Positions 25,835 through 38,285 are shown, counted from the first letter of the stretch. The stretch: DNA of 64,000 nt from Marinilabiliaceae bacterium ANBcel2 (GCA_029688995.1 JARULA010000004.1:1-64000); one strand, 5' to 3'. The notes: generated from the sequence alone by a model not told the origin. Made by a program: numbers and translations.

Positions 25835-26644
25835 TTATATTTTAATTCGTGGTTTATTCAATGCCCTAATTATTAAATAAATTGCCAGAATGACAAAAGG
25901 GATGCTCAATATTTGCCCCATATTTAGAAACATTTGCTCTTCAAAACCACTTTGAATCTCTTTAAAAAACTCTACAAAAATACGGGTAGCAAAAATACCT
26001 ATAAGAAAAACTCCAAAAATCAACCCTTCTCTTTCTGCAGCTGCTTTTTTCCAATACATATACATTAAAACAATAAAAGTAATTAGATAGAAAATTGCTT
26101 CATAAATTTGTGACGGGTGTCGTGGAATTTCAGGATTATCAATATGGGCTTTCAAAAAAATAAACCCCCATGATAAAGAGGTTTCACTTCCTATAATTTC
26201 ACTATTCATAAGGTTACCCATTCGAATAAATACAGCAACCAAAGCTACAGGTATAACTAGTCTGTCGAGAGTCCATAGCATAGAGCGTTTTGTAACTTTT
26301 TTAGAGTAGATCCATATAGCTATAAGAATTCCCAATGCTCCACCATGACTTGCCAGTCCGCCTCTCCAAACCATTAATATCTCGTTGAGATTTTGTGAAT
26401 AGTAATCCCATGCATAAAAAAAGACATGACCTAATCTTGCGCCTACAACTGTAGCAATCATAACATACATAAAGAGCTTATCAACCCATTCAACCGGAGC
26501 ATTTTCCCTGCGAAACATCTTATCAACAAGGTAATATCCAATTAAAAATCCCAAAGCAAAAAAGAGGCCGTAATATCTTACTGTTAAGGGGCCAATTGAA
26601 AAAAACTCAGGATCGGGGGCCCATGTTATATAATTTAATATCAT
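25835..26644 (-). CDS. lgt: Prolipoprotein diacylglyceryl transferase
   Basis: Lgt attaches diacylglycerol to the lipobox cysteine of prolipoproteins in the inner membrane. The 269-aa protein has seven hydrophobic segments, the signature RMGNLMNSEIIGSE, and the RHPSQIYEA segment near the active site. It follows secA by 32 bases and precedes the Ste24-like protease. Its clients include the many lipoproteins in this window, and the next maturation step may be done by the Lnb-like protein at 2723. Confidence 0.96.
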   Translation of the reverse strand: MILNYITWAPDPEFFSIGPLTVRYYGLFFALGFLIGYYLVDKMFRRENAPVEWVDKLFMYVMIATVVGARLGHVFFYAWDYYSQNLNEILMVWRGGLASHGGALGILIAIWIYSKKVTKRSMLWTLDRLVIPVALVAVFIRMGNLMNSEIIGSETSLSWGFIFLKAHIDNPEIPRHPSQIYEAIFYLITFIVLMYMYWKKAAAEREGLIFGVFLIGIFATRIFVEFFKEIQSGFEEQMFLNMGQILSIPFVILAIYLIIRALNKPRIKI

Positions 26645-26676
26645 AATAGAGATTTTATCAATTTGCTATTGTTGAA

Positions 26677-29600
26677 CTACTTTTTTCCATGACACTGCTT
26701 ATACTTTTTACCGCTACCGCAAGGACAAGGTTCATTGCGCCCTACCTTCTTCTCGGTACGAACAGGCTGAGTTACTTTTTGCTTTTCAGGTGATTTACCT
26801 TTTGAGCCTGTTACTCCTGCACCGGGGTCATCTTTTTGCATTCTTAATCTGCTCATATCGCTTTTACGCTGCTTTTCAGCCTCTTTAACCTGACTTGCAT
26901 CTCTAATTGGAATATGAGCTTTAGATAAAGAGGAGACAACTGTACGATTATTCTTATCTATCATCCCTTTAAAGAGATTGAAAGATTCAAACTTATAGAT
27001 TAGCAAAGGATCTTTTTGCTCATATGAGGCGTTTTGAACAGCTTGTTTAAGATCATCCAATTCTCGCAGGTGATCTTTCCAGGCTTCATCAATTGTAATA
27101 AGCATTATCGCTTTTTCAAAAGATTTAGCCAAATCTGCTCCCTCAGATTGATAGGCCTCTTTAAGATTAGTGGTTATCTGAAATACACGCTGTCCATCTG
27201 AAATTGGAACAACTATATTTTCATATAACTCTGCCTTTGTTTCATAAACATTTTTAATAACAGGATATGCTTGACGAGCCATTGCTTCAACTCTTCTTCT
27301 ATAGCTTTTCCATACTTTATCATGAATTTTGTCTGTCAGCTCCTCTGGTTTATCCTTCATAAAATCCTCTTCTGTAACAGGAGAATCAACAGAGAAGGTA
27401 CGAATAAGATCGGTTTTGAAATTCTCAAAATCACGAGCTTCCTGGTTTTCGGCAATAATGTTTTCAAGAGTATCAAAAATCATATTTGATACTTCAACCT
27501 GCATTCTCTCCCCAAAAAGAGCATTTTTTCTTTTTGTATAGATAACCTCTCTTTGAGAATTCATTACATCATCATATTCAAGCAGACGTTTACGAATGCC
27601 AAAGTTGTTCTCCTCAACTTTCTTTTGGGCTCTCTCTATGGAGTTTGTAATCATGCGGTGCTGAATCACCTCTCCCTCTTCAACACCCATGCGATCCATG
27701 TATTTAACCAGGCGATCCGACCCAAAAAGTCTCATCAAATCATCTTCAAGAGATACAAAAAACTGAGAAGAACCGGGATCACCCTGACGTCCGGCGCGAC
27801 CTCGTAACTGACGGTCAACGCGGCGAGACTCATGACGTTCTGTACCAATTATTGCTAAACCACCGGCCTCTTTAACTTTTTTAGTTAATTTAATATCGGT
27901 TCCTCGTCCGGCCATATTAGTAGCAATGGTTACAACCCCCTCTTTACCGGCATCAGCAACAATATCAGCCTCACGCTGATGCAGTTTTGCATTAAGTACA
28001 TTATGCTTAATTCCTCTGATTTTAAGCATCCTGCTTAATAACTCTGATACCTCTACCGATGTTGTTCCTACAAGAACAGGGCGTTGATTGTTTACAAGCC
28101 TTTGAATATCCTCTGCAACAGCATTATATTTTTCACGTTTGGTTTTATAAACTTTATCATTCATATCCAAACGTTGAGTAGGCCGGTTTGTTGGAATTAC
28201 AACAACATCAAGTTTATATATATTCCAAAACTCTCCTGCTTCAGTTTCTGCTGTACCAGTCATACCTGACAGCTTATTATACATTCTGAAATAGTTCTGA
28301 AGAGTCACTGTAGCATATGTTTGTGTTGCAGCCTCCACTTTTACACGCTCTTTGGCCTCAATAGCCTGATGCAAACCATCTGAATATCTACGCCCTTCCA
28401 TTATCCTTCCTGTTTGGGCGTCAACTATTTTAACCTTATTGTCCATTACAACATACTCCACATCCTTTTCAAACATAGCGTATGCCTTTAAAAGCTGACT
28501 AATGGTATGTACACGTTCAGATTTTACTGAAAATGATTGCATCAACTTATCTTTTTCCTGAACTTTTTGCTCTTCGGGCAGCTCACTTTTCTCTATATTC
28601 GCCACTTCTGAACCTATGTCGGGTAGAACAAAAAATTGTGGATCTTCACTATCTCCTGTTATTATATCGATACCCTTATCTGTCAATTCCACAGAGTTGG
28701 TCTTTTCATCGATAATAAAAAATAGAGGATCGGTTACTATATGCATATGTTTACTATTCTCCTGCATATAGAAATTTTCTGTTTTAAGCATTGTAGCTTT
28801 AACACCCGGCTCACTTAAAAATTTAATTAAAGGTTTATGCTTAGGCATTCCTTTAAATGCTCTAAGAAGAAAAAGAGCCCCGTCTTCCTGTTCTTTCTGT
28901 ACTTCAGATTTTAGTTTTTGTTTAGCCTCAGAGAGATATCCCGATACTAAATTACGCTGAAAATTAACAAGTCGTTCAACCTTTGGACGTAGCTCACCAA
29001 ATAGCTGATCGTCACCTTTTGCGACAGGACCTGATATGATAAGAGGAGTACGGGCATCATCAATTAATACTGAATCGACCTCATCAACAATAGCGTAGTT
29101 ATGTTTGCGTTGCACCAAATCTGATGGTGATACTGCCATGTTATCTCTAAGGTAGTCAAAACCAAACTCATTATTGGTACCATATGTAATATCAGCTCGA
29201 TAAGCTTTTCTACGTTCGGGAGAGTTGGGTTGATATTTATCTATACAATCAACACTTAAGCCGTGAAACATATAGATAGGACCCATCCATTCTGAATCCC
29301 TCTTGGCAAGATAGTCGTTAACAGTTACAAGATGAACTCCACGGCCCGAAAGAGCATTTAAAAAGAGAGGAAGGGTTGCTGCTAAAGTTTTTCCTTCTCC
29401 GGTTGCCATCTCAGAAATTTTACCCTGATGCAGTACTACACCTCCAATCAGCTGAACATCATAATGAACCATATCCCAGGTTATCTCATTACCTCCTGCC
29501 TGCCATGAATTAAAAAATCTTGCTTTATCACCATTTATCTCAACAAAATCATTATCGGCTGCCAAATCTCTGTCAAAATCTGTTGCAGTAACTTCAACAG

Positions 29601-29985
29601 TAGTATTTTCTTTAAATCTTCGTGCAGTATCTTTTACAATAGCAAAAGCCTCGGGCAGGCTTTTTTCAAGGGCACTATCAATTTTTCCTGTTATCTCTTT
29701 TTCAAGAAGATCAATCTCATCATAAATATCTTCTCTTTCATGAATATCAGGATCTTCTTTTTCAATTCGGTTTTTAAGCTCATCAATACGATTTTGTTGA
29801 GTTGCGTAGGTTGACTTTATCTCATCTTTAAGCTCAATAGAGCGATTACGCAATTCATCATTAGATAATTTTTCAATTTGAGGATAAACAGTCTTAATTT
29901 TATCAATATACGGTTTAATAATTTTCATATCCCGTTTAGACTTATCCCCTAGAAATAATCCCAATATATTATTTACAATACTCAT
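26677..29985 (-). CDS. secA: Preprotein translocase ATPase SecA
   Basis: The 1102-aa motor drives proteins through SecYEG. Walker A is in [11 protein letters not shown] (K199), Walker B in [12 protein letters not shown], and the C-terminal helicase motifs are in [10 protein letters not shown] and [10 protein letters not shown]. The C terminus carries a SEC-C zinc motif (C1087-P-C1089 and C1098-H1099). It is longer than the 840-900 residues of proteobacterial SecA, as is common in Bacteroidota, with inserted segments around residues 60-110 and 330-440. A promoter (TAAATTTG) lies 124 bases upstream. lgt follows in the same transcript. Confidence 0.98.
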   Translation of the reverse strand: MSIVNNILGLFLGDKSKRDMKIIKPYIDKIKTVYPQIEKLSNDELRNRSIELKDEIKSTYATQQNRIDELKNRIEKEDPDIHEREDIYDEIDLLEKEITGKIDSALEKSLPEAFAIVKDTARRFKENTTVEVTATDFDRDLAADNDFVEINGDKARFFNSWQAGGNEITWDMVHYDVQLIGGVVLHQGKISEMATGEGKTLAATLPLFLNALSGRGVHLVTVNDYLAKRDSEWMGPIYMFHGLSVDCIDKYQPNSPERRKAYRADITYGTNNEFGFDYLRDNMAVSPSDLVQRKHNYAIVDEVDSVLIDDARTPLIISGPVAKGDDQLFGELRPKVERLVNFQRNLVSGYLSEAKQKLKSEVQKEQEDGALFLLRAFKGMPKHKPLIKFLSEPGVKATMLKTENFYMQENSKHMHIVTDPLFFIIDEKTNSVELTDKGIDIITGDSEDPQFFVLPDIGSEVANIEKSELPEEQKVQEKDKLMQSFSVKSERVHTISQLLKAYAMFEKDVEYVVMDNKVKIVDAQTGRIMEGRRYSDGLHQAIEAKERVKVEAATQTYATVTLQNYFRMYNKLSGMTGTAETEAGEFWNIYKLDVVVIPTNRPTQRLDMNDKVYKTKREKYNAVAEDIQRLVNNQRPVLVGTTSVEVSELLSRMLKIRGIKHNVLNAKLHQREADIVADAGKEGVVTIATNMAGRGTDIKLTKKVKEAGGLAIIGTERHESRRVDRQLRGRAGRQGDPGSSQFFVSLEDDLMRLFGSDRLVKYMDRMGVEEGEVIQHRMITNSIERAQKKVEENNFGIRKRLLEYDDVMNSQREVIYTKRKNALFGERMQVEVSNMIFDTLENIIAENQEARDFENFKTDLIRTFSVDSPVTEEDFMKDKPEELTDKIHDKVWKSYRRRVEAMARQAYPVIKNVYETKAELYENIVVPISDGQRVFQITTNLKEAYQSEGADLAKSFEKAIMLITIDEAWKDHLRELDDLKQAVQNASYEQKDPLLIYKFESFNLFKGMIDKNNRTVVSSLSKAHIPIRDASQVKEAEKQRKSDMSRLRMQKDDPGAGVTGSKGKSPEKQKVTQPVRTEKKVGRNEPCPCGSGKKYKQCHGKK

Positions 29986-30108
29986 AAAACTTTTTTTCCT
30001 TTTAATGTTTAAATAAACAATGCTATAAAACTAATTATCAACATATTAATACAATAATTAGTTGTTTGCTTTTGATTCTGATTTATCAATAACAAACTAT
30101 TTTAACCT

Positions 30109-30141
30109 CAAATTTACAGTTTAAAAATGTAAAGATGACAA
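30109..30141 (-). promoter_or_regulatory. secA promoter (TTG-N22-TAAATTTG)
   Basis: On the minus strand, TTG (30139-30141) and TAAATTTG (30109-30116) have the spacing expected of Bacteroidota promoters. The leader before secA would be about 115 bases. Confidence 0.55.
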
Positions 30142-30190
30142 AAGATTTTTAATTGTCTGTAAAATTAATTCTTAAAACTTAATAACTCAC

Positions 30191-30841
30191 TCAATTTTCC
30201 TTTCTCTCTTCTTGATCATCTTCCACATCCTCTTCATCTTCAAAATAACGTGGTTTTTGCGGACCTTCATGACGAAACACAATTGCAGCAGTAAATCCAG
30301 CTAAGAAGCCCCATAAATGGCCTTCCCATGAATGTGGAAGCTCTTTTGCAAGAGGCATCATTCCCCAAATAAAATTTCCATATAAAAAGACTACAAAAAG
30401 AGTGACTGCTATAAGTTGAATATGTTTACGTACAATACCACTTATCAATAAAAAACCAATCATCCCATAAACCAGTCCGCTTGCCCCTACATGCCATGAG
30501 TCACGACCTCCAAACCAGAGCCATGTTCCTGCCAGGATATAGATAGTAAAAAAAACTTTATACGATATTTTTCGGTAAAAGTAGAACAGTGTTACACCCA
30601 AAATAATAAATGATAAGACGTTATTATAAAAGTGCCCCCATGAGGAGTGAATAAAAGGTGAAAGAAATATGCCCGGAATTCCCTCAATTTTAAGTGGCTT
30701 AACCCCTAAAAAATAGAGATTCACCTCTTCTAAATGCTCTATTAAACGTACAGAAAACATTAAAAAAGCAAAAAAGCAGGGAAATATAAGACTATGAATA
30801 AAAGCTTTTTTGGCCGGTGATTGATCTCTTGAAAATATCAT
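30191..30841 (-). CDS. Rhomboid family intramembrane serine protease
   Basis: The 216-aa protein has six or more membrane segments and the catalytic dyad of rhomboids: Ser in GASGLVYG and His in HLWGFLAGF. The helix-2 motif SWGHFYNNV supports the family. The C-terminal tail is acidic and cytoplasmic (EDEEDVEDDQEER). The gene is divergent from the Usp gene and upstream of secA on the same strand, but secA has its own promoter. The substrate is unknown. Confidence 0.93.
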   Translation of the reverse strand: MIFSRDQSPAKKAFIHSLIFPCFFAFLMFSVRLIEHLEEVNLYFLGVKPLKIEGIPGIFLSPFIHSSWGHFYNNVLSFIILGVTLFYFYRKISYKVFFTIYILAGTWLWFGGRDSWHVGASGLVYGMIGFLLISGIVRKHIQLIAVTLFVVFLYGNFIWGMMPLAKELPHSWEGHLWGFLAGFTAAIVFRHEGPQKPRYFEDEEDVEDDQEERKEN

Positions 30842-30939
30842 AATTCTTAAATATAATAAAGCATATAATAATATTTGCGCTATTAAATGATTTTTTATAA
30901 ATTAACAATTAAAACAAGAGCATCATAAACACTTAAAAG

Positions 30940-32070
30940 ATGTCAGCCATGAATAATGATAAAATTATTACTCTAGCAACCAAAACTTATCAACATGCAC
31001 AGATTTTGAAAAGCATTTTGGAGGATAGTAATATAGAGTGTTTTCTTCAAAATGCAAATGTTATAGAAGGATCTGTCAATGCAAGTGTGAAGATAAGAAT
31101 AAGAGAGAAAGATTTAGAAGAGGCAATCTCTATAATGGAAAGCATTGAAGAGCCCGGACTGGAAAAAATAACTGCAAAAAAAGCAGGACGACCCACCAAG
31201 CCCAGAATATTATTTCCTGTTGATTTTAGTGATTATTCTGATAAAGCCACTGATATGGTTATTGATTGGGCAAATATTTTAGGAGCAGAGGTAACCATAA
31301 TACATGTCTACTTTAATCCGGTTATTAATACATTACCTTTCTCCGAAGCATACGTCTATGATACCAGTCTGGACGAAATGATGGTAGATATGGAAGAGCA
31401 GGCAGAGTCGGATATGAAAATATTTATGCAAACATTTAAAGACAAGGTTGATAAGAAAGGTGCTAATAATTTGAAAATCAAAAAACATCTATTACGCGGT
31501 GTTGCCGAGGAAGAGATATTAAGATTCAGTGATGAGTATAACCCAACAGTTATTATAATGGGAACTCGCGGTAAAGATCGTAAAGCTTCAGATTTAGTTG
31601 GTAGTGTAACTGCTGAAATTATTGAAATGGCAAAAGTTCCTGTATTGGCTGTACCTGAAGACTTTATTTATGAAGGAATTGGTAAAATTAATAATATTTT
31701 ATACGCTACAAACTTTGAAGAGTCCGACTTTATTGCTCTTGAGAAACTTGAACGAATAGTAAAACCCTTGGGAGTAAAAATCTTTTTTGTTCATGTTGGG
31801 CCACATATCGAAAGTAAATGGGACAGAATGAAGCTTGATGGGTTAAAAAAACATGTAGAGGGTAAATTTGAAAACACCGAAGTAAAGTGTGATATTATTG
31901 AGAGTGAAGATTTTTGGGTAGGATTGGAAAAATATATTCATAAAAACAAAATTGATGTTATCAGTTTAACTACACGCAGGAGAAATTTGATTGCCAGACT
32001 AATAAATCCCTCGAAAAGTAAAAAGATGCTGTTTCATACAACTACACCTTTACTTGTATTTCATCAATAA
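30940..32070 (+). CDS. DUF2007 plus tandem universal stress domains
   Basis: The 376-aa protein has three parts. Residues 1-70 resemble the DUF2007 signal-transducing domain (IITLATKTYQHAQILKSILEDS). Residues 85-245 form a universal stress (UspA) domain with the ATP-binding-type GTRGKDRKASDLVGSVTAEII. Residues 250-376 are a degenerate second Usp domain without the glycine signature. UspA domains often bind ATP and respond to starvation. It is transcribed divergently from the rhomboid and converges with the RSH gene. Fusion of DUF2007 to Usp is unusual; function is inferred from domains only. Confidence 0.88.
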   Translation: MSAMNNDKIITLATKTYQHAQILKSILEDSNIECFLQNANVIEGSVNASVKIRIREKDLEEAISIMESIEEPGLEKITAKKAGRPTKPRILFPVDFSDYSDKATDMVIDWANILGAEVTIIHVYFNPVINTLPFSEAYVYDTSLDEMMVDMEEQAESDMKIFMQTFKDKVDKKGANNLKIKKHLLRGVAEEEILRFSDEYNPTVIIMGTRGKDRKASDLVGSVTAEIIEMAKVPVLAVPEDFIYEGIGKINNILYATNFEESDFIALEKLERIVKPLGVKIFFVHVGPHIESKWDRMKLDGLKKHVEGKFENTEVKCDIIESEDFWVGLEKYIHKNKIDVISLTTRRRNLIARLINPSKSKKMLFHTTTPLLVFHQ

Positions 32071-32093
32071 AACAGCTTTTTAATAAGCCACAT

Positions 32094-34328
32094 TTATGTG
32101 ATAGCATCAATACGTGAAACGGATAAAACTCCTTTTATCCCTTTCACTTTTTTTATTAATGAATTAAGACTACTGTTATCATTAACAAATACAGTAATAG
32201 TACCTTCAAACAGTCCTTCATTACTGTCAATATTTATTGATCGTGTCTTTAATTTAAGATCTTTAGATATAATTTGAGAAATATTACTTACTATACCAAT
32301 ATCATCTTCTCCTACAACTTTAATAGAAGCAAGATAGTTAGAGCCGGCTTCACCTGTCCATTGAGCCTTGATAAAGCGATAACTATACCTGTTACGCATA
32401 TCATTGGCATTAGGACAGTTAGCACGATGAATTTTAATTCCTCCTGAAACAGATACAAAGCCAAAAATATCATCACCAAAAATAGGATTACAACATTTAG
32501 CCAATTTGTAATCAACATTAGTAAGATTTTTATCAATAAGGAGTACATCGTCTCCTTTAATCTCCTCCTCTTCGGTGACAGTATGAACAAAGTTCCCCGC
32601 GCTGCGAACTTCCGGACTGTTTTCAGTGATTTCTCTCTCCTGCTCTTTTTGTCTCTGTTGAATTATAAAATCTTTTATATCAACAACATCGAGCTTTTCA
32701 ATTGCAATATCTCTAAAAAAGTCATTACGGCTTTTATATTTAAACTGTTTAGTTAAAACTCCGGTTAACTGATCGGTAAGATTTAACTTCCAGTTTTTTA
32801 ATCGTCGAACCAGGGTCTCTCGACCAATTTCGGCCTCTTTATACTGAATCTCTTTTAATGATTGTTTTAGCTTTGTTCGGGCCTTAGAGGTAACCACTAC
32901 ATTAAGCCAATCCTGCTTGGGAGCCTGTACCGATGATGTAAGTATCTCAACATGGTCTCCGTTATCAAGCTTATGGCGTATAGAGACATTTTTATCATTA
33001 ATTTTTGCCCCAACACATTTTTTACCAATATCAGAGTGAATATTAAATGCAAAATCCAGTACAGTGGAATCTTGTGGCAACCTTACCAAATCTCCTTTAG
33101 GAGTAAAAACAAACACCTCTTCATCATATAGGTTAAGCTTAAAGTCATCAATAAAATCAACAGCATTAACCTCAGGATTTTCAAGCACTTCCCGAATATT
33201 TGTTAGCCATTGATCAAGCCCTCTGTCTCCTTTTACTCCTTTATATTTCCAGTGAGCTGCCAATCCCTTTTCGGCAACTTCATCCATCCGTTTAGATCGT
33301 ATTTGCACTTCAACCCATTTATTACCTGGCCCCAATACTGTAGTATGAAGTGACTCATATCCGTTAGATTTGGGAATCGATAACCAGTCACGTAATCTTC
33401 CGGGATTGGGTTGATATTTATCTGTAACAATGGAGTAAACCTTCCAGCAATCAGCTTTTTCATCTTTAATTTCACTATCGAGAATTATTCGAATAGCAAA
33501 CAGGTCATAAACCTGCTCAAACTCCACATTCTGTTTTTTCATTTTATTAAATATGGAGTTTATTGTTTTTGTTCTCCCCTTAATATCAAACTTTAAATTA
33601 TTATCTTTTAACTCTTTATTTAAAGGTTCTATAAACTCCTTTATATACTTTTCTCTGGCTCTTTTTGTCTCATTTAATTTAAGAGCTATATATTTATACA
33701 TCTTGTTATCTGTATATTTCATAACAAGATCTTCCATCTCAGATTTTATAGAATAGAGCCCCAAACGATGAGCCATTGGAGCATACAGATAGGAAACTTC
33801 GGATGATATAGAGAGTTGCTCATCCCTGTTATAGAGATCAAGAGAACGCATTGTTTGCAGTCTGTCTGCAATAATTATCAATATAACTCTAACATCCTGA
33901 GCAAAAGTTAAAAGCAGTTTACGAAAATTGTCCGATTCAATAGAGACATTACGCTGATACAGATCAAACACCTTTACGAGTCCGTCCATAATATTAGCCA
34001 CTTCGGGACCAAAAGATTTTTCTATGTGATCAAAAGATGTTCCCGAACGACGAACAACTTCATATAAAAGTGCACATATTAACGATACACGTCCTAATCC
34101 TACCTCTTCAACGGTAATGCGACCAACCTCAAGTGAGTGGACAATAGTAAGTTTTCCCGATGCTCTTCTTTCCAATCCGTTCTCTCTTAATGAAAACTCT
34201 ATTGCCTTACGAATCTGTTTTATATCATTCCACTCAAGTACCTTTGAAGTTACTCTTAATAACTTCCTATATGCTGAGACTATTTGATCGCGGTCTTTTT
34301 TGCTAATATCTATCTCTTTGGTCTCCAT
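32094..34328 (-). CDS. relA: RelA/SpoT homologue (ppGpp synthetase) with degenerate HD hydrolase site
   Basis: The 744-aa RSH has the order pseudo-hydrolase (about 55-195), synthetase (about 250-365, with VYDLFAIRII and PKSNGYESLHT), TGS (about 400-460), a helical/zinc region (LAKCCNPIFGDDI) and a C-terminal ACT domain. In the hydrolase, H64 is kept, but the HD pair is Y89-E90 and the following EDT-like segment is changed, while the later Asp (AQDVRV) remains. Hydrolase activity is therefore probably lost and the protein is likely a synthetase only, as in RelA. It converges with the Usp gene. A separate hydrolase would be needed elsewhere in the genome. Confidence 0.92.
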   Translation of the reverse strand: METKEIDISKKDRDQIVSAYRKLLRVTSKVLEWNDIKQIRKAIEFSLRENGLERRASGKLTIVHSLEVGRITVEEVGLGRVSLICALLYEVVRRSGTSFDHIEKSFGPEVANIMDGLVKVFDLYQRNVSIESDNFRKLLLTFAQDVRVILIIIADRLQTMRSLDLYNRDEQLSISSEVSYLYAPMAHRLGLYSIKSEMEDLVMKYTDNKMYKYIALKLNETKRAREKYIKEFIEPLNKELKDNNLKFDIKGRTKTINSIFNKMKKQNVEFEQVYDLFAIRIILDSEIKDEKADCWKVYSIVTDKYQPNPGRLRDWLSIPKSNGYESLHTTVLGPGNKWVEVQIRSKRMDEVAEKGLAAHWKYKGVKGDRGLDQWLTNIREVLENPEVNAVDFIDDFKLNLYDEEVFVFTPKGDLVRLPQDSTVLDFAFNIHSDIGKKCVGAKINDKNVSIRHKLDNGDHVEILTSSVQAPKQDWLNVVVTSKARTKLKQSLKEIQYKEAEIGRETLVRRLKNWKLNLTDQLTGVLTKQFKYKSRNDFFRDIAIEKLDVVDIKDFIIQQRQKEQEREITENSPEVRSAGNFVHTVTEEEEIKGDDVLLIDKNLTNVDYKLAKCCNPIFGDDIFGFVSVSGGIKIHRANCPNANDMRNRYSYRFIKAQWTGEAGSNYLASIKVVGEDDIGIVSNISQIISKDLKLKTRSINIDSNEGLFEGTITVFVNDNSSLNSLIKKVKGIKGVLSVSRIDAIT

Positions 34329-34565
34329 AAATTATGTTGTTGTGATAATTTAACTGTAAAGATAGAAAAACAAAAAATAAACCATTATTTATTTTACTGA
34401 AACGACATATTGTTTGACTTTACATTTTTTTTTATTAAATTGAAGTTAATTAGAAAAAGATTAAACTAATTTCTATTTTATCAGTTATAATCTATAGTAG
34501 AAGTAATTGATAATAGCAGATTGAATTTTTAGATAATATATTGTTGAATTAAAAAAATAACATTT

Positions 34566-34850
34566 ATGAAATCAGCAGGATCATTTATTGGAGGATTATT
34601 GGCCGGAGCTGCTCTTGGAGCAACAATTGCATTACTTTATACACCTCAAACAGGTGATGATACACGTAAGCAATTAAAGAAAAAGATTAATGAGCTGGAA
34701 GATGAGCTTGACCTGTTAAGCGGTAAGCTTAAAACTAAAGGCGGTGAGCTACGCGAGGATGTAAAAAAGAGAATGACCGAGATTGAAAATCGCATAGAAG
34801 AGCTCGTTGCTGAGTATAAAAAAGAACCAGCCAAACCAAAAGCTAAATAG
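34566..34850 (+). CDS. YtxH-like small membrane protein
   Basis: The 94-aa protein has a glycine-rich membrane helix (residues 4-27, FIGGLLAGAALGATIALL), followed by the YTPQTGDDTRKQLKKK segment of the YtxH family, then a charged coiled coil that ends in a Lys/Pro tail. It is the first of three small genes on the plus strand before ligA. YtxH proteins are linked to envelope or general stress, but the mechanism is unknown. A terminator-like hairpin follows it. Confidence 0.85.
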   Translation: MKSAGSFIGGLLAGAALGATIALLYTPQTGDDTRKQLKKKINELEDELDLLSGKLKTKGGELREDVKKRMTEIENRIEELVAEYKKEPAKPKAK

Positions 34851-34883
34851 CAGTAAAAGGTTCTCTAAATAGTATTAATTAAA

Positions 34884-34924
34884 TTTACCTCTGTAATAAT
34901 TTATTTGCAGAGGTATTTTATTCT
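34884..34924 (+). terminator. terminator or attenuator after the YtxH gene
   Basis: TACCTCTG (34886-34893) pairs with CAGAGGTA (34908-34915) across a 14-base AT-rich loop and is followed by TTTTATTCTT. It lies between the YtxH and holin-X genes. Confidence 0.55.
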
Positions 34925-34978
34925 TATGTAATTAATAGGTAAATTCGCTTACAATAACCCCTCTTTAATAAATACTAT

Positions 34979-35350
34979 ATGTTTGAAGAAAATATTAAAG
35001 AACATCTGGAAGATGTAAAAGATGGATTTGAGAAATATGTGGATAAACGTATTGACTTAACAAAACTTCATTTAGTTGAGCAACTATCTCGTTTAACATC
35101 AAGATTTATATTAAAATCGGGGATTTTATATCTTCTCTTTTTTGGATTGCTCTTTTTATCACTTGCATTTGCCCTTTATATTGGAAAAATGGTGAACTGT
35201 TATGTTACCGGATTTGCTGTTACCGGGCTATTTTACATACTGCTTTCACTTATTTTTTTCGCCTGTCGCAAGCAATTGATAGAGAAACCGGTTATAAAAT
35301 CATTTATAAAACTGTTTTTTACTGACTTTGATGAGACAGAGCATAATTGA
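34979..35350 (+). CDS. Phage-holin-X-like small membrane protein
   Basis: The 123-aa protein has an amphipathic charged N-terminus (residues 1-45, EHLEDVKDGFEKYVDKRIDL), then two hydrophobic segments (about 48-70 and 80-100) separated by a short polar turn. This is the layout of the putative Holin-X/DUF-type membrane proteins. The neighbours (YtxH and an 84-aa protein) form a standard Bacteroidota envelope stress cluster, so it is not evidence of a prophage. Confidence 0.75.
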   Translation: MFEENIKEHLEDVKDGFEKYVDKRIDLTKLHLVEQLSRLTSRFILKSGILYLLFFGLLFLSLAFALYIGKMVNCYVTGFAVTGLFYILLSLIFFACRKQLIEKPVIKSFIKLFFTDFDETEHN

Positions 35351-35399
35351 AAAAACTATTTGGTATAACCCAATGAATTAATAAAAATTTATGATAATT

Positions 35400-35654
35400 A
35401 TGGCAAAGAATAAATATCTAAAATATTCTCATATAGAGTCATTTAAAGATCTTCAAATAGAAAAAATGCAGCTCAACTATGAAGTTAAGAATGCAAAAAG
35501 ACGCTTTAATGTTTCGGTTATGGAATTAAGCGCTGCTCTTAGTCCGATCAGAATTATATCAACAATGGTTGCAGAATGGGTAAAACCTGTATCAAACCTT
35601 ATAAAAGAGCGTATAGAGGAATTTTTATTGGGTAAAAATCGCCGCAACAGTTAA
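35400..35654 (+). CDS. Small hypothetical protein in the YtxH/holin-X cluster
   Basis: An 84-aa basic, soluble protein with a predominantly helical N-terminus (YSHIESFKDLQIEKMQLNYEVKNAKRRF) and a hydrophobic amphipathic region (about 43-66). The open frame begins at 35391 (ATG), but ATG at 35400 (MAKNKYL) is the better start. It ends 6 bases before ligA, so it may be cotranscribed with it. I recognise it only as the third member of this conserved cluster. Confidence 0.7.
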   Translation: MAKNKYLKYSHIESFKDLQIEKMQLNYEVKNAKRRFNVSVMELSAALSPIRIISTMVAEWVKPVSNLIKERIEEFLLGKNRRNS

Positions 35655-37667
<2,013 letters not shown>

Positions 37668-37700
37668 TATTTAACACAGTAAACTAATTTACCCCATTAT

Positions 37701-38237
37701 ATGATACCTTTTAAAAACAGTAGAATCAAAATTGGAAATTTTATTTTAAATAGCCGCACTAAAAAGAGAATGCGTGAAATAAAAGCAGTTAATTTAAAAG
37801 ATATTAGTTCAGCTTTAATAACATATAGTGTAAAATGCAAAGAGAGTGAAGATATTATTAAAGAACTGAAAAATGAATTGGTCGAGAGCGGAATAAAAAC
37901 AAAAATTGTTGGCTTTATACCCGATAAAAACAAGGAAGATTTATATATCACAGATAAAAATCATATCTACTTTTCCATAAAAGATTGCAGCTTCTTTTTA
38001 TATCCTAAACAAGAAGATATTAAATCGATTATTGATACACAATTTAATCTATTAATAAACTTAAGCTTTGAATATCACTTTCCGCTACATTGGATAATAA
38101 AGATGTCAAAAGCAAAATTTAAATCGGGACCTGCCGGAGAGTATAAAGATGACACAGACTTTATGATAGAGCTCAATAGCAAATCGGAAAAAGAGTTGAA
38201 AAATGAACTATTAAGATATCTTAAGTCGATTAATTAA
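37701..38237 (+). CDS. DUF6913-like protein
   Basis: The 178-aa cytoplasmic protein has a basic N-terminal segment, a strand-helix core, and the conserved-looking YHFPLHWIIKMSKAKFKSGPAG segment (about 128-149) characteristic of a Bacteroidota family (DUF6913). It follows ligA by 33 bases on the same strand. No catalytic motif is visible and the function is unknown. Confidence 0.65.
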   Translation: MIPFKNSRIKIGNFILNSRTKKRMREIKAVNLKDISSALITYSVKCKESEDIIKELKNELVESGIKTKIVGFIPDKNKEDLYITDKNHIYFSIKDCSFFLYPKQEDIKSIIDTQFNLLINLSFEYHFPLHWIIKMSKAKFKSGPAGEYKDDTDFMIELNSKSEKELKNELLRYLKSIN

Positions 38238-38238
38238 A

Positions 38239-38246
38239 TATTTTTG
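38239..38246 (+). promoter_or_regulatory. candidate -7 box (TATTTTTG) of the lpoB gene
   Basis: TATTTTTG matches TAnnTTTG and lies 39 bases upstream of the LpoB-like start codon, just after the previous stop. A -33 TTG at the usual distance was not found. Confidence 0.4.
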
Positions 38247-38285
38247 TACCCAAATTAAAAAAGTAATAACCAAAATTGAAACAAT

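Noticed and set aside
32079-32093. A terminator in the Usp/RSH convergent gap
   Set aside because: The gap is 23 bases and only a 4-bp stem could be found.
34979-35350. Holin-X gene as evidence of a prophage
   Set aside because: There is no phage structural, lysis or integrase gene nearby. The family is widespread as an envelope protein in this phylum.
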